Both the position numbers and the translations under genes were made by a program. From assembly GCA_017882705.1 (NCBI GenBank), contig JADGOZ010000062.1:1-40939 (forward strand): a DNA stretch of 40,939 bases, written 5' to 3'. Below the pieces are notes generated by a model that was given only the letters and a program-made list of their open reading frames with translations, did not search any database and had not been told where the DNA came from. Shown one piece after another: positions 8,338 through 16,209 of the stretch; within the stretch, counting starts at the first letter, position 1; each line of letters begins with the position of its first letter. The DNA is from Candidatus Nanopelagicales bacterium (GTDB lineage: Bacteria > Actinomycetota > Actinomycetes > S36-B12 > CAIYMF01).

Positions 8338-9117
8338 GTGCGGGTCCATGTCGTGAGCGACGTCCACGGGAGCACCGAGGCGCTGCGCCGCTCCGCCGAC
8401 GGTGCCGACGCGTTGATCTGCCTGGGCGACCTCGTCCTCTACCTCGACTACGACGACTCCTCGCAGGGGATCTTCGCCGACCTGTTCGGCCCGCGGGACA
8501 CAGCGAGGTTCGTCGCGCTGCGCACCGAAGGGCGGTTCGCCGAGGCGCGCGCGTTCACCGCCGGCCTGTGGGACGCCGTCGTCGCCCGGGAGGCCGTCGA
8601 CCGGCGCACGATCCTCGATCGCCTGGTGCGCGCGCAGTACGCCGAGATGTTCGAGGCGATGCCGGCGCCGGCGTACCTCACCTACGGCAACGTCGACGTG
8701 CCGTCGTTCTGGGCGGACTACGTGCGGCCCGGCCACACCGTCCTCGACGGGCAGGTGACGGAGATCGGAGGCCTGCGGTTCGGCTTCGTCGGAGGCGGGC
8801 TGGTCAGCCCGATGAACACGCCCTACGAGCTCGACGAGGAGACCTACGCCGCCAAGGTCGCGGCCCTCGGCGAGGTCGACGTCCTGTGCGCGCACATCCC
8901 GCCGGCCGTGCCCGAGCTCTGCTACGACGTCGTGGCCCGCCGCTTCGAGTACGGCAGCGCGGCGATCCTCGAGCACGTGCGGGCGACCCAGCCGCGGATG
9001 GTGCTGTTCGGGCACGTCCACCAGCCGCTGGTCCGTCGCGCACGGATCGGGCGGACCGAGTGCGTCAACGTCGGGCACTTCCGCGGCACGAAGCGTCCGT
9101 TCTCACTGTCGTGGTGA
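8338..9117 (+). CDS. Metallophosphoesterase
   Basis: 259-residue member of the calcineurin-like phosphoesterase superfamily, binding two metal ions. Motifs in order: D8-x-H10 (SDVHG), GD31 (CLGDLV), GNVD (usually GNH/GNxD), a single His in AHIPPAVPE, and GHVH near the C-terminus. All five metal-binding blocks appear present, so it should be active on a phosphodiester or phosphomonoester; the substrate is not evident. Starts at GTG 8338 directly after a TAGGGT box, so it is probably leaderless. It lies between the zinc-ribbon gene and the SRPBCC-ArsA group, with about 20 nt to the next start, but that next gene has its own box. Confidence 0.87.
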   Translation: MRVHVVSDVHGSTEALRRSADGADALICLGDLVLYLDYDDSSQGIFADLFGPRDTARFVALRTEGRFAEARAFTAGLWDAVVAREAVDRRTILDRLVRAQYAEMFEAMPAPAYLTYGNVDVPSFWADYVRPGHTVLDGQVTEIGGLRFGFVGGGLVSPMNTPYELDEETYAAKVAALGEVDVLCAHIPPAVPELCYDVVARRFEYGSAAILEHVRATQPRMVLFGHVHQPLVRRARIGRTECVNVGHFRGTKRPFSLSW

Positions 9118-9125
9118 TCACCGAG

Positions 9126-9131
9126 TAGGGT
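9126..9131 (+). promoter_or_regulatory. Leaderless -10 box, second SRPBCC gene
   Basis: TAGGGT, 7 nt before ATG 9139. Confidence 0.55.
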
Positions 9132-9138
9132 CCGGCGC

Positions 9139-9573
9139 ATGGCCGATCGGACCGAGTCGAGCATCGTCATCAACGCCGCGCCCTCGCAGGTGATGGCGGT
9201 TATCGCCGACCTCGCGAGCTATCCCGAGTGGAGCGACGGCGTGAAGACGGTGGAGGTGCTGTCGGAGTACGAGGACGGCCGACCCGCCGACGCGCACTTC
9301 GTCGTGGACGCCGGGGCGATCAAGGACTCCTACAGCCTCGAGTACGACTGGGACGAGGACCGCTCGGTCACCTGGAAGCTCACCGAGGGCCACATGCTCA
9401 AGGCGCTCGACGGCGTCTACTCCCTGACCGACAACGCCGACGGCACGACGACCGTCAAGTACCAGCTGGCCGTCGACGTCAGCATCCCGATGATCGGCCT
9501 CATCAAGCGCAAGGCCGAGAAGGTCATCGTCGACACCGCGCTGCGCGGGCTCAAGGAGCGCGTCGAGGGCTGA
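9139..9573 (+). CDS. SRPBCC family protein (TB16.3/Rv2185c-like)
   Basis: 144-residue START-like domain protein covering nearly the whole sequence: MADRTESSIVINAAPSQVMAVIADLASYPEWSDGVKTVEV is the classic opening, with the YPEW motif, and the C-terminal helix (KRKAEKVIVDTALRGLKERV) closes the ligand cavity. Small cytoplasmic proteins of this kind bind lipids or other hydrophobic ligands. It precedes the ArsA-like ATPase by 52 nt, an arrangement shared with M. tuberculosis Rv2185c-Rv2184c, so a common role in handling membrane-bound or hydrophobic cargo is plausible but unproven. Probably leaderless. Confidence 0.88.
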   Translation: MADRTESSIVINAAPSQVMAVIADLASYPEWSDGVKTVEVLSEYEDGRPADAHFVVDAGAIKDSYSLEYDWDEDRSVTWKLTEGHMLKALDGVYSLTDNADGTTTVKYQLAVDVSIPMIGLIKRKAEKVIVDTALRGLKERVEG

Positions 9574-9613
9574 CGGCCCCGGCATCGGCGTCGCAGGCGC
9601 ACCCGCGCGCGGG

Positions 9614-9619
9614 TAGGTT
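9614..9619 (+). promoter_or_regulatory. Leaderless -10 box, ArsA-like gene
   Basis: TAGGTT, 6 nt before GTG 9626. Confidence 0.55.
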
Positions 9620-9625
9620 CGTCCC

Positions 9626-10843
9626 GTGCGCGTGCTGCTGGTCGCTGGGAAGGGCGGGGTCGGGAAGACGACCCTCGCCGCAGCCACGGCCATCGCCGCG
9701 GCCCGCGACGGGGCCCGCACCCTCGTGGTCAGCACCGACCCGGCCCACTCGCTCACCGACGTCCTGGGCATGACCGGCCGCACCGGGAGCACGGGTGAGT
9801 GGCGCGCGGCCGCGACCCCGGTCCCCGTGCCCGGTGCGCCGGGTGACCTCGACGTCCTGCAGATCGACACGCGGGCGCGTCTCGACACTGCGTGGACGAC
9901 CGTCCGTGGGGCGATCGGCGGCCTCCTCGGCGGCGCCGGCGTCGACCCGCTCGTGGCGGAGGAGATCGCGGCCGTACCCGGGGTCGACGACGTCCTCGCG
10001 CTGCTCGAGGTCGGCGCGCACACGCCCGGCTACGACGCCCTCGTGGTCGACTGCGCGCCGACGGCCGAGACCCTGCGGCTGCTCGCGCTCCCGGAGGCGC
10101 TCGAGCGTCTCGTGTCGCGCGGGTTCCCGATCGACCGCCGGATCGCCCGGCTGCTCGGCCCGGCCGGGATGGCGCCCTCGACCGTCGACGCCCTCGACGC
10201 GCTCGAGCAGCTGGCGCGCGAGCTGTCCGCGGTGCGCGACCTCGTGACCGGCCCCGAGGCGTCGGTACGCCTCGTCACGACGCCGGAGCGGGTCGTGCTC
10301 GCCGAGACCCACCGCGCCCGCACCACCCTCGCGATGCTCGGGCACCACGTCGACGGCGTCGTCGTCAACCGCGTCGCCGTCGGCGACGACTGGCCCGCGG
10401 CGCTGTCCGCCCGGCACCGCGAGATGCTCGTCGCGGCGCGCGACCGCTTCGCCGACCTCCCGGTGCGCTTCGCGCCGTACTCCGGGGTGGAGCCGCTCGG
10501 CGTCGACCCGCTGCTCGCCCTCGCCGATGTCGTCCTCGGTACGTCGGACCCGCTCGACCTCCGGGCGGTCCGGGCCTCGACCGACGTGCAGGTCGACGGC
10601 GACCGGTGGTTCCTCGACGTGTCCGTGCCCGGCGCCGAGCTCGCCGACCTCGACATCGCGATGACCGAGGACGGCGACCTCGTCGTCGACCTCGGGCCGC
10701 ACCGTCGGGTCATCGCGCTGCCGGCGGTCCTGCGTCGCTGCGAGGTCTCCGGCGCCCGCCTCGACCTCACCGACGCGGGACAGGTCGTGCGGGTGCACTT
10801 CGCGCGCGACCTGGCGCACTGGTCCACCGGGCGGACGTCGTGA
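9626..10843 (+). CDS. ArsA/Get3-like ATPase
   Basis: 405-residue P-loop ATPase of the ArsA/Get3 family. P-loop GKGGVGKTT at residues 8-16, then STDPAHSLTDVLG (switch I DPAHSL), VVDCAPTAETLRLLALPE (switch II region). The last ~90 residues (WFLDVSVPGAELADLDIAMTEDGDLVVDLG) form the ArsA HSP20-like domain found in many actinobacterial homologues. No ars resistance genes are nearby, so arsenite efflux is unlikely; a Get3-like chaperone or anion-ATPase role is possible. It is coupled to the CxCPxC protein by a GTGA overlap. Counterpart in M. tuberculosis by order: Rv2184c. Confidence 0.88.
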   Translation: MRVLLVAGKGGVGKTTLAAATAIAAARDGARTLVVSTDPAHSLTDVLGMTGRTGSTGEWRAAATPVPVPGAPGDLDVLQIDTRARLDTAWTTVRGAIGGLLGGAGVDPLVAEEIAAVPGVDDVLALLEVGAHTPGYDALVVDCAPTAETLRLLALPEALERLVSRGFPIDRRIARLLGPAGMAPSTVDALDALEQLARELSAVRDLVTGPEASVRLVTTPERVVLAETHRARTTLAMLGHHVDGVVVNRVAVGDDWPAALSARHREMLVAARDRFADLPVRFAPYSGVEPLGVDPLLALADVVLGTSDPLDLRAVRASTDVQVDGDRWFLDVSVPGAELADLDIAMTEDGDLVVDLGPHRRVIALPAVLRRCEVSGARLDLTDAGQVVRVHFARDLAHWSTGRTS

Positions 10844-11259
10844 GCGGCGCCGAGCCGCGCGCGGGGCTGGAGGCAGCCCGCCTGCTGGCGGCGGCGCAGG
10901 ACTGGCTGCGCACGTCCGCGCCGCACCTCGCCCCTGTCGCCGACGACGGTGCGCCGTGCTCCTGCCCCGTGTGCCGCGCGGTCGCCGGGCTGCGGGAGGC
11001 GGACCCGGACGCCATGGGCCGCTGGGTCGACTCCGCCGTCACGGCTCTCGGCTCGCTGGTGGCCCAGGCCGGGGACCTCGGTGCGTCCCGCGACCGGTCC
11101 GATGCGGACGACGTCGACGCCGACGTCGCGGAGGCCGACAGCCTCGACCGCGACGAGGACGACTCCTGCGACGACGGAGCAGGACAGGATGGGCCGACGC
11201 CGCGCGGCGTGCGTCGGATCCCGCTCGAGGCCGAGGACACCGGAGGGCAGGACCGATGA
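10840..11259 (+). CDS. CxCPxC-motif protein coupled to ArsA-like ATPase
   Basis: 139 residues, no named family recognised. GTG 10840 overlaps the ArsA stop by 4 nt. The N-terminal half is helical (GLEAARLLAAAQDWLRTSAPHL) followed by C40-S-C42-P-V-C45, a compact possible metal site, then GLREADPDAMGRWVDSAVTALGSLVAQA. The C-terminal third is strongly acidic (repeated Asp, e.g. DADDVDADVAEADSLDRDEDD) and likely disordered. The conserved pairing with ArsA (Rv2183c beside Rv2184c) suggests a partner or adaptor. The real frame is confirmed by tight overlaps at both ends. Confidence 0.75.
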   Translation: MSGAEPRAGLEAARLLAAAQDWLRTSAPHLAPVADDGAPCSCPVCRAVAGLREADPDAMGRWVDSAVTALGSLVAQAGDLGASRDRSDADDVDADVAEADSLDRDEDDSCDDGAGQDGPTPRGVRRIPLEAEDTGGQDR

Positions 11260-12224
11260 GCGTCACGATCGGCATCGACATCGGCGGCACGAAGATCGCC
11301 GGTGGCCTCGTCGACGGCGAGGGCACGATCCTCGGCCGGGCCCGGCGCGACACCCCGGCCCGCTCCAAGCAGGGCATCGTCGACACGATCGTCGCCGTGG
11401 TCGCCGACCTGGCTGGCATCGCGGCCGCCGAGGGGCTCGGTGCGGTCGAGGCCGTCGGCCTCGGTGCTGCCGGCCTCGTGGACGAGACCCGGCGGATCGT
11501 CCGGTTCGCGCCCAACCTCGACTGGGTCGAGGAGCCGCTCGGACCGGCCGTCGCCGCCGGCTGCGGACTCCCGGTGATCGTCGAGAACGACGCCAACGCC
11601 GCCGCCTGGGGCGAGTTCCGGTTCGGCGCAGGTCGCGGCACGCACGACCTGGTCGCGGTGACCGTGGGCACCGGCATCGGCGGCGGCATCGTCCACGACG
11701 ACAGGCTCGTCCGCGGGTCCTACGGCATGGCGGCCGAGTTCGGTCACCTCGTGCGCGTCCAGGACGGGCGGCTCTGCGGCTGCGGCAAGCGGGGCTGCTG
11801 GGAGCAGTACGCCAGCGGGAATGCCTTGCTCCGCAAGGCGCGCGAGCTCGCGGCCGACCGGCGCGGGGAGGCGCATCTGCTCCTCGCGCTCGGAGACGGA
11901 ACACCCGAGGGAGTCACGGGCCAGCACGTCACCCTGGCGGCTCGCGAGGGGGACCCGGTCGCCCTGGAGGCCTTCCGCCGCATCGGGACGTGGCTCGGGA
12001 CCGGCCTCGCCGACGTCGCCGCGCTGCTCGACCCGGCGGTGTTCGTCATCGGGGGAGGCGTGTCCGAGGCGGGCGAGCTGCTCCTCACTCCCGCGCGCGC
12101 GGCCTTCACGGCGTCGCTCGTCGCCGGCGACCATCGTCCGCACGCCCGGATCGAGGCCGCGCTGCTCGGGAACGACGCGGGCATGATCGGCGCCGCGGAC
12201 CTCGCCCGCGTGATCACGGACTGA
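11256..12224 (+). CDS. glkA: ROK-family glucokinase
   Basis: Phosphorylates glucose to glucose 6-phosphate with ATP (ROK type). 322 residues, normal length. DIGGTK at 8-13 (phosphate loop), ND at 111-112 (catalytic Asp), GTGIGGG at 138-144, EFGH at 161-164 with the metal-binding His, and the ROK zinc motif C174-x-C176-x4-C181 leading into WEQYAS. ATG 11256 overlaps the previous stop (ATGA) and has GGAGGG about 9 nt upstream, so it is the third gene of the arsA operon. The CGCGKRGCWEQ form points to glucokinase rather than a ROK repressor; no N-terminal HTH is present. Confidence 0.92.
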   Translation: MSVTIGIDIGGTKIAGGLVDGEGTILGRARRDTPARSKQGIVDTIVAVVADLAGIAAAEGLGAVEAVGLGAAGLVDETRRIVRFAPNLDWVEEPLGPAVAAGCGLPVIVENDANAAAWGEFRFGAGRGTHDLVAVTVGTGIGGGIVHDDRLVRGSYGMAAEFGHLVRVQDGRLCGCGKRGCWEQYASGNALLRKARELAADRRGEAHLLLALGDGTPEGVTGQHVTLAAREGDPVALEAFRRIGTWLGTGLADVAALLDPAVFVIGGGVSEAGELLLTPARAAFTASLVAGDHRPHARIEAALLGNDAGMIGAADLARVITD

Positions 12225-12399
12225 CGCCAGGAGCTCACGTTGGGTGACTCGACCGCCGGAAGGGTCGCACGACGGGGGCGGCCGGTCCACCGAACGGCTG
12301 AGGCCAGGGACCTCGTCAGACGACGTGGCGTCACCGTCGTGATGTCATGATGGTGGCCAGGGACGGGTGTGCCGTCCGTGGAGCAAGGGGCGGGCTTTC

Positions 12400-12936
12400 G
12401 TGACTGCTGGGACGTGGCGCAGGCTGCACGCGCGGCGGCATGCTCCTGTCGGCCCCGGTCGCCGCCGTGCCCGCGCGGGCGACATCGGCGCTGCTGCCGT
12501 CGAGTTCGCGCTGGTCGTGCCGATCCTGCTCTTCCTCGTGTTCGGCATCGTCGACTTCGGCCTCGCGATGTTCTCCCAGACGATGGTCGCCAATGCGGCC
12601 CGGGAGGGCGCTCGCACCGCGAGTCTCGAGGGCACGCAGGCCAACGCGGAGTTCGCGGTGACGCAGGCCATGTCCGGGATCATCGGCGCCAAGCCCGTCG
12701 TGGTCGCGGACCCGACCACCGCGTCCTCGGGCTTCCAGGTCAAGTGCACGAAGTCGGACGGCACGTGGTGCACCGGATGGTCCGCCGCGGGCGGCGGGAC
12801 CACGGCAGCGCCCGCCGGCGCCACCGTGACGGTGACGATCAAGTACCAGTACAAGTGGATAACGCCGATCCAGATCATCAAGGGGATCGGGAGCTCCCTG
12901 ACGATGACGCGGCAGAGCACGATGGTGGTGGAGTGA
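12400..12936 (+). CDS. TadE-like pseudopilin/pilus assembly protein
   Basis: 178-residue TadE family protein. A basic N-terminus (TWRRLHARRHAPVGPGRRRARAGD) precedes the TadE signature IGAAAVEFALVVPILLFLVFGIVDFGLAMF, whose Glu after the leader matches prepilin-type processing in this family. The rest (ANAAREGARTASLEG onward) is extracellular, with two Cys. GTG 12400 follows AAGGGG; an in-frame GTG at 12367 lies inside a small hairpin (12361-12377, GGACGG/CCGTCC) and seems less likely. The upstream gap 12225-12399 shows no strong promoter, only this hairpin. It is coupled to the next gene by TGATG. Confidence 0.82.
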   Translation: MTAGTWRRLHARRHAPVGPGRRRARAGDIGAAAVEFALVVPILLFLVFGIVDFGLAMFSQTMVANAAREGARTASLEGTQANAEFAVTQAMSGIIGAKPVVVADPTTASSGFQVKCTKSDGTWCTGWSAAGGGTTAAPAGATVTVTIKYQYKWITPIQIIKGIGSSLTMTRQSTMVVE

Positions 12937-14450
12937 TGCGCAAGCGCCTGCGGGAGCGGATGGGGGAGCGGTCGGACAGCGGCGTCGTCGCCGTCTTCGT
13001 GGCCATCCTGTGCGTCGTGCTGTTCGTCGCCGCTGCGCTCGCGGTCGACATCGCCAACCTCGTGGCGCAGAAGCAGGCGCTGCGCAACACCGTCGACGCC
13101 GCTGCGCTCGACGGCGCTTCGAAGCTGCCGGACATGGATGCTGCCAGGGCCGCCGTGGGCCGGTCCCTGAGCAACAACGACGCGAAGTACGCCGCGTGCG
13201 CCACGACGCCCACCGCGGCCGGATGCCCGCAGCCGAGCTTCTACTGCATCACACCCCAGGTGGGCTCGGTTCCCGACCTCACGGCGGTGGCACCGCCGTT
13301 GGGCACGAGCACGTCCGCCTCGGACTGCAAGCCGGGCAACGTGTCAGGGCTCGCCAGCTACACTTACTCCTGCAACGGGAACAAGTGCTCCATCACCTTC
13401 GTCACGGCGTGTGCCACGCCTGCGTGCTCGAACCCTGATGCGCTCGCCGTCTCCGCCTCGAAGAGCGTGAACTTCACCTTCGGGCCGGTGATCGGCATTC
13501 CCAACGGTCAGACCGGTGCCGTGCTGTCCGCGGGGTGCAAGGGCTCCTGCGGACAGGACCAGCCGAACCCGATGAACGTCGTGGTCGTCGCCGATCGCAC
13601 CCCCAGCATGAGCGACGCGGACCGGACGGCCATGACCTCCGGCATCCAGAGCATGCTCTCGGTGATGCACCCGACCTTGCAGTACGTCGCCCTGGCGACG
13701 ATCGGCAAGGCCACGCCGAGGGCGGCCACCACCAGGCCCGTGGCACGGGCCTGCAACACCGCGGCCGCGAGCAGCTTTAACGCGACCGGGTCGACCTGGA
13801 TCACCGACAAGTTCAGCAACAGCTACCAGGACGTGAACAACCAGTTCTCCTACGACCTGACCTGCATGAACCAGGGCTACGGCGGCACCGACATCACCTC
13901 GTCGTTCAAGGCCGCGGCGCAGTACCTGCTCAACAGCGCAGGAGCGACCGACCTCGGCGCGCTTCCGGCTCGCCCGGGGACGGCGCGCAACGCCATCATC
14001 TTCGAGACCGACGGTCACCCGCAGATCGACAACAACAAGTCGCCGCCCTACACGGGCACGACGTCGCTGTCGAACGTCGGCGACGTCCCCTACGACGCGT
14101 CGACCTTCGCCGGCAAGACCTCGTCGTGCGCGGCCTTCTCGGCGGTGGCCCAGGCTGCCAAGGACGCCGGCATCCTCGTCGTGACCATCGGGTACGGCGA
14201 CGCGGCCGTCGAGGACTGCGACTGGAGCGCCGGCCAGCCCGACGTGCTCGCAGCCGCGGCGTCCCCGACGCTCAACGGCCCCAGCACCGCCAACTACAAC
14301 TGCGCGACGACGCAGGGCCGCAACAACGAGAACAGCGACGGCGACTTCTTCTTCTGCGCGGCGACCGGGGCGTCCTCGGATCTCGCCAACATCTTCGTCA
14401 CCGCGATCGCCCAACTGTCGGGCACGAGCCACCTGATGAACCTGCCCTGA
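12936..14450 (+). CDS. TadG-like protein with VWA domain, Cys-rich
   Basis: 504-residue secreted, membrane-anchored Tad protein. A basic start is followed by a TadG-type segment (SGVVAVFVAILCVVLFVAAALAVDIANLVAQKQALRNTVDAAALDGASKL, about 18-67). A VWA domain starts near 208: MNVVVVADRTPSMSD gives the MIDAS D-x-T-x-S, GYGGTDITSSF the Thr, and IIFETDGHP the Asp, so metal-dependent adhesion looks intact. Sixteen Cys lie outside the anchor, unusually many, suggesting several disulfides. ATG 12936 overlaps the TadE stop. It ends 9 nt before the convergent gene. Likely a surface adhesin or minor pilus subunit. Confidence 0.82.
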   Translation: MRKRLRERMGERSDSGVVAVFVAILCVVLFVAAALAVDIANLVAQKQALRNTVDAAALDGASKLPDMDAARAAVGRSLSNNDAKYAACATTPTAAGCPQPSFYCITPQVGSVPDLTAVAPPLGTSTSASDCKPGNVSGLASYTYSCNGNKCSITFVTACATPACSNPDALAVSASKSVNFTFGPVIGIPNGQTGAVLSAGCKGSCGQDQPNPMNVVVVADRTPSMSDADRTAMTSGIQSMLSVMHPTLQYVALATIGKATPRAATTRPVARACNTAAASSFNATGSTWITDKFSNSYQDVNNQFSYDLTCMNQGYGGTDITSSFKAAAQYLLNSAGATDLGALPARPGTARNAIIFETDGHPQIDNNKSPPYTGTTSLSNVGDVPYDASTFAGKTSSCAAFSAVAQAAKDAGILVVTIGYGDAAVEDCDWSAGQPDVLAAAASPTLNGPSTANYNCATTQGRNNENSDGDFFFCAATGASSDLANIFVTAIAQLSGTSHLMNLP

Positions 14451-14459
14451 CGGGCGGGT

Positions 14460-15254
14460 CTACAGCACCGCGCCGTCGTCCCAGCCGTCGTCCTGGCGGG
14501 GGCGGTCGTGCATGCGCGCCACGAGCGTGCCGAACCCGCCGATGAACGCACCGAGCGCCAGCACGAGCACCCAGCCGTCGAGCGGGATCTGCAGGAGGGT
14601 GGCCAGCACGATGAGGGCCGGCCCGCCGAGCAGCGCGGCCCAGGCGAGCCGGGTCACCCGGTCGGCCTCGGGCAGCGGCGGCGGCTCGGGCGGCACGAAG
14701 TGCCCCTCGGTGTCCTCGACCGGCGCGGGCTGGTCGGGTCCGCTGCGCAGCAGGCGCGAGGACAGCGGCGGCCGCGGCGGTTCGGCTGCCTCGACCGGCG
14801 TCGTGTCGGGCGCGTCCTCGAGCACGGACCAGCGCGGCACCGGGTCGACCGGCGCGTCATCGAAGCCCGCGACGATGTCGGCGAACATCGAGTCGACCTC
14901 GTCGGCGGGCAGGTCCGAGCGACGGCGGTAGAGGTGGTCGGACTCGTCCTGGTCGACGCGCCGCGCCACGTCGGCGAGGAAGTCGGCCCGCAGCGCCGGC
15001 AGGGCCTGGCCCACCACGGTGCGCGCGAGCAGCAGGCGCCCCTGGTCCACGTGGACCCGCTCGGTCGGTCGCTGGGGCGGTGGCGTGTCGCGCGCCGGCC
15101 CGCGGTCGCCCGCCAGCGGCTCCGCCACCGCGGTCACGCCGGCGTCGCGCAGCAGCTCGAGGACGTGGTCGGCCAGCGGCGGATCGACGTCGACCAGCGC
15201 GACGTAGCGGGCTGCCTGCGGCAGTCCGTTGTCGCGTCCGTTCGGCGTCGTCAT
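14460..15254 (-). CDS. Hypothetical two-TM membrane protein with Pro-rich middle
   Basis: 264 residues, no family recognised. N-terminal part (ARYVALVDVDPPLADHVLELLRDAGVTAVAEPL) looks like a small alpha/beta domain of the kind that follows a putative ligand or signal-transducing ACT/DUF2007-like fold; a helical segment with DLPADEVDSMFADIVAGF follows, then ~60 Pro/Glu-rich residues, and two hydrophobic helices near 212-250 (LAWAALLGGPALIVLATLLQI and GWVLVLALGAFIGGFGTLVA). The DUF2007 similarity is only an impression. ATG 15254 has a GACACT box 6 nt upstream. It is 10 nt downstream of the esterase stop region's gene order is reversed: the esterase starts upstream on the same strand and ends at 15265, so the two may be co-transcribed. 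Confidence 0.62.
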   Translation of the reverse strand: MTTPNGRDNGLPQAARYVALVDVDPPLADHVLELLRDAGVTAVAEPLAGDRGPARDTPPPQRPTERVHVDQGRLLLARTVVGQALPALRADFLADVARRVDQDESDHLYRRRSDLPADEVDSMFADIVAGFDDAPVDPVPRWSVLEDAPDTTPVEAAEPPRPPLSSRLLRSGPDQPAPVEDTEGHFVPPEPPPLPEADRVTRLAWAALLGGPALIVLATLLQIPLDGWVLVLALGAFIGGFGTLVARMHDRPRQDDGWDDGAVL

Positions 15255-15260
15255 GGCTCC

Positions 15261-15266
15261 AGTGTC
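15261..15266 (-). promoter_or_regulatory. Possible leaderless -10 box for the two-TM protein
   Basis: GACACT on the minus strand, 6 nt before ATG 15254; it overlaps the esterase stop codon. Confidence 0.3.
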
Positions 15267-16032
15267 ACCCGGCTGTCGAGGACGGCGCGAGCCGCCTGAC
15301 GAAGTCCAGACTCGCGGAGAAGATCAGCGGCGCGTCGTTGTCGATCGTCGCGACGTGGTAGCTGTCCTCGAGCCAGACCTCGGTGCGGTCGGGGCTCGAG
15401 ACGTTCGCGAGGATCCAGGCCGCGTTGCTCGGCTCCACCACGTGGTCCTCGCGCGAGTGCAGCAGGAGCAGCGGCGAGGTGATGCGCGCGATGTCGGCAC
15501 GGATCTGCGCCCAGCCCTGCTGGAGGGAGTAGGCCGGCTGGAGCGGGAGCTTGTCGTAGGCGCCCTCGTCCTGACCGGGCTTCTTGATGTCGTTGCGGAT
15601 GCCCGGGAACGCCTTCACCACGTGGCGCACGAACGGCAGCAGGTGCCGGTCCCAGCGCTCCGTGTGCACGGCCGGGTTGACCAGGACGAGACCGGCCACC
15701 TCGTCGGCGCGGTTCTCGGCCAGCCGCAGCGACAGCGAGCCGCCCATCGACAGGCCCATGACGAACACCGACGAGCAACGTTCGCGCAGGCCGCTGAACG
15801 CACGGTCGACCTCGGCGTACCAGTCGTCCCAGCGCGTGACCGACATGTCCTGCCACGTGGTGCCGTGGCCCGGGAGGCGGGGCAGCTCGACGGACAGCCC
15901 GGCCTCGGCCAGGTGCTCGGCCCAGGGGCGCATCGACTTCGGCGAGCCGGTGAACCCGTGGATCACCAGGACGCCGACGGACCCGGGCCCGGCATCGTGG
16001 GAGAAGGGCTCGGCGCCGGGGAGAAGCGGCAC
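15265..16032 (-). CDS. Alpha/beta hydrolase, carboxylesterase/monoacylglycerol lipase type
   Basis: 255-residue serine hydrolase of the Est30/monoacylglycerol-lipase group. Oxyanion region HGFTGSPKSM (25-34), nucleophile S95 in GLSMGGS, acid D196 in LHSREDHVV, base H226 in EDSYHVAT: the triad is complete. No signal peptide, so cytoplasmic. GTG 16032 has AGGAG 8 nt upstream; the open frame further upstream runs through the divergent acyltransferase region and is rejected. It acts on short- to medium-chain esters or monoacylglycerols in known relatives. Divergent from a lysophosphatidate-type acyltransferase (177-nt gap), a plausible lipid-metabolism pairing. Confidence 0.87.
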   Translation of the reverse strand: MPLLPGAEPFSHDAGPGSVGVLVIHGFTGSPKSMRPWAEHLAEAGLSVELPRLPGHGTTWQDMSVTRWDDWYAEVDRAFSGLRERCSSVFVMGLSMGGSLSLRLAENRADEVAGLVLVNPAVHTERWDRHLLPFVRHVVKAFPGIRNDIKKPGQDEGAYDKLPLQPAYSLQQGWAQIRADIARITSPLLLLHSREDHVVEPSNAAWILANVSSPDRTEVWLEDSYHVATIDNDAPLIFSASLDFVRRLAPSSTAG

Positions 16033-16167
16033 TGCAGGCTCCTGTCGTCGGCCGGCGGCGTCGTGACGCCGGTGCGTGTGTCGTACCGCCCACGCACGTG
16101 GGGCGGATGCGCGATCATGAGTCACGCTACCGGCCCGGTCACGTTGCCCGCCGGGGTTGGCGCGCCG

Positions 16168-16173
16168 TACTGT
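16168..16173 (+). promoter_or_regulatory. Candidate -10 box, acyltransferase gene
   Basis: TACTGT in the divergent 16033-16209 gap. Start GTG 16210 is 36 nt downstream with GGAGG/GGCGG between, so this transcript would have a leader. Confidence 0.4.
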
Positions 16174-16209
16174 CGGCGTGAGGCGAGCGCGGAGGGAGGC
16201 GGTGGGTCG

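Noticed and set aside
9626..10843. Arsenite-resistance pump ATPase
   Set aside because: No arsB, arsC or arsR nearby, and the neighbours match the conserved non-arsenic actinobacterial cluster.
12367..12399. Earlier GTG start for the TadE-like gene
   Set aside because: It lies within a GGACGG/CCGTCC hairpin without a ribosome site; GTG 12400 has AAGGGG upstream.
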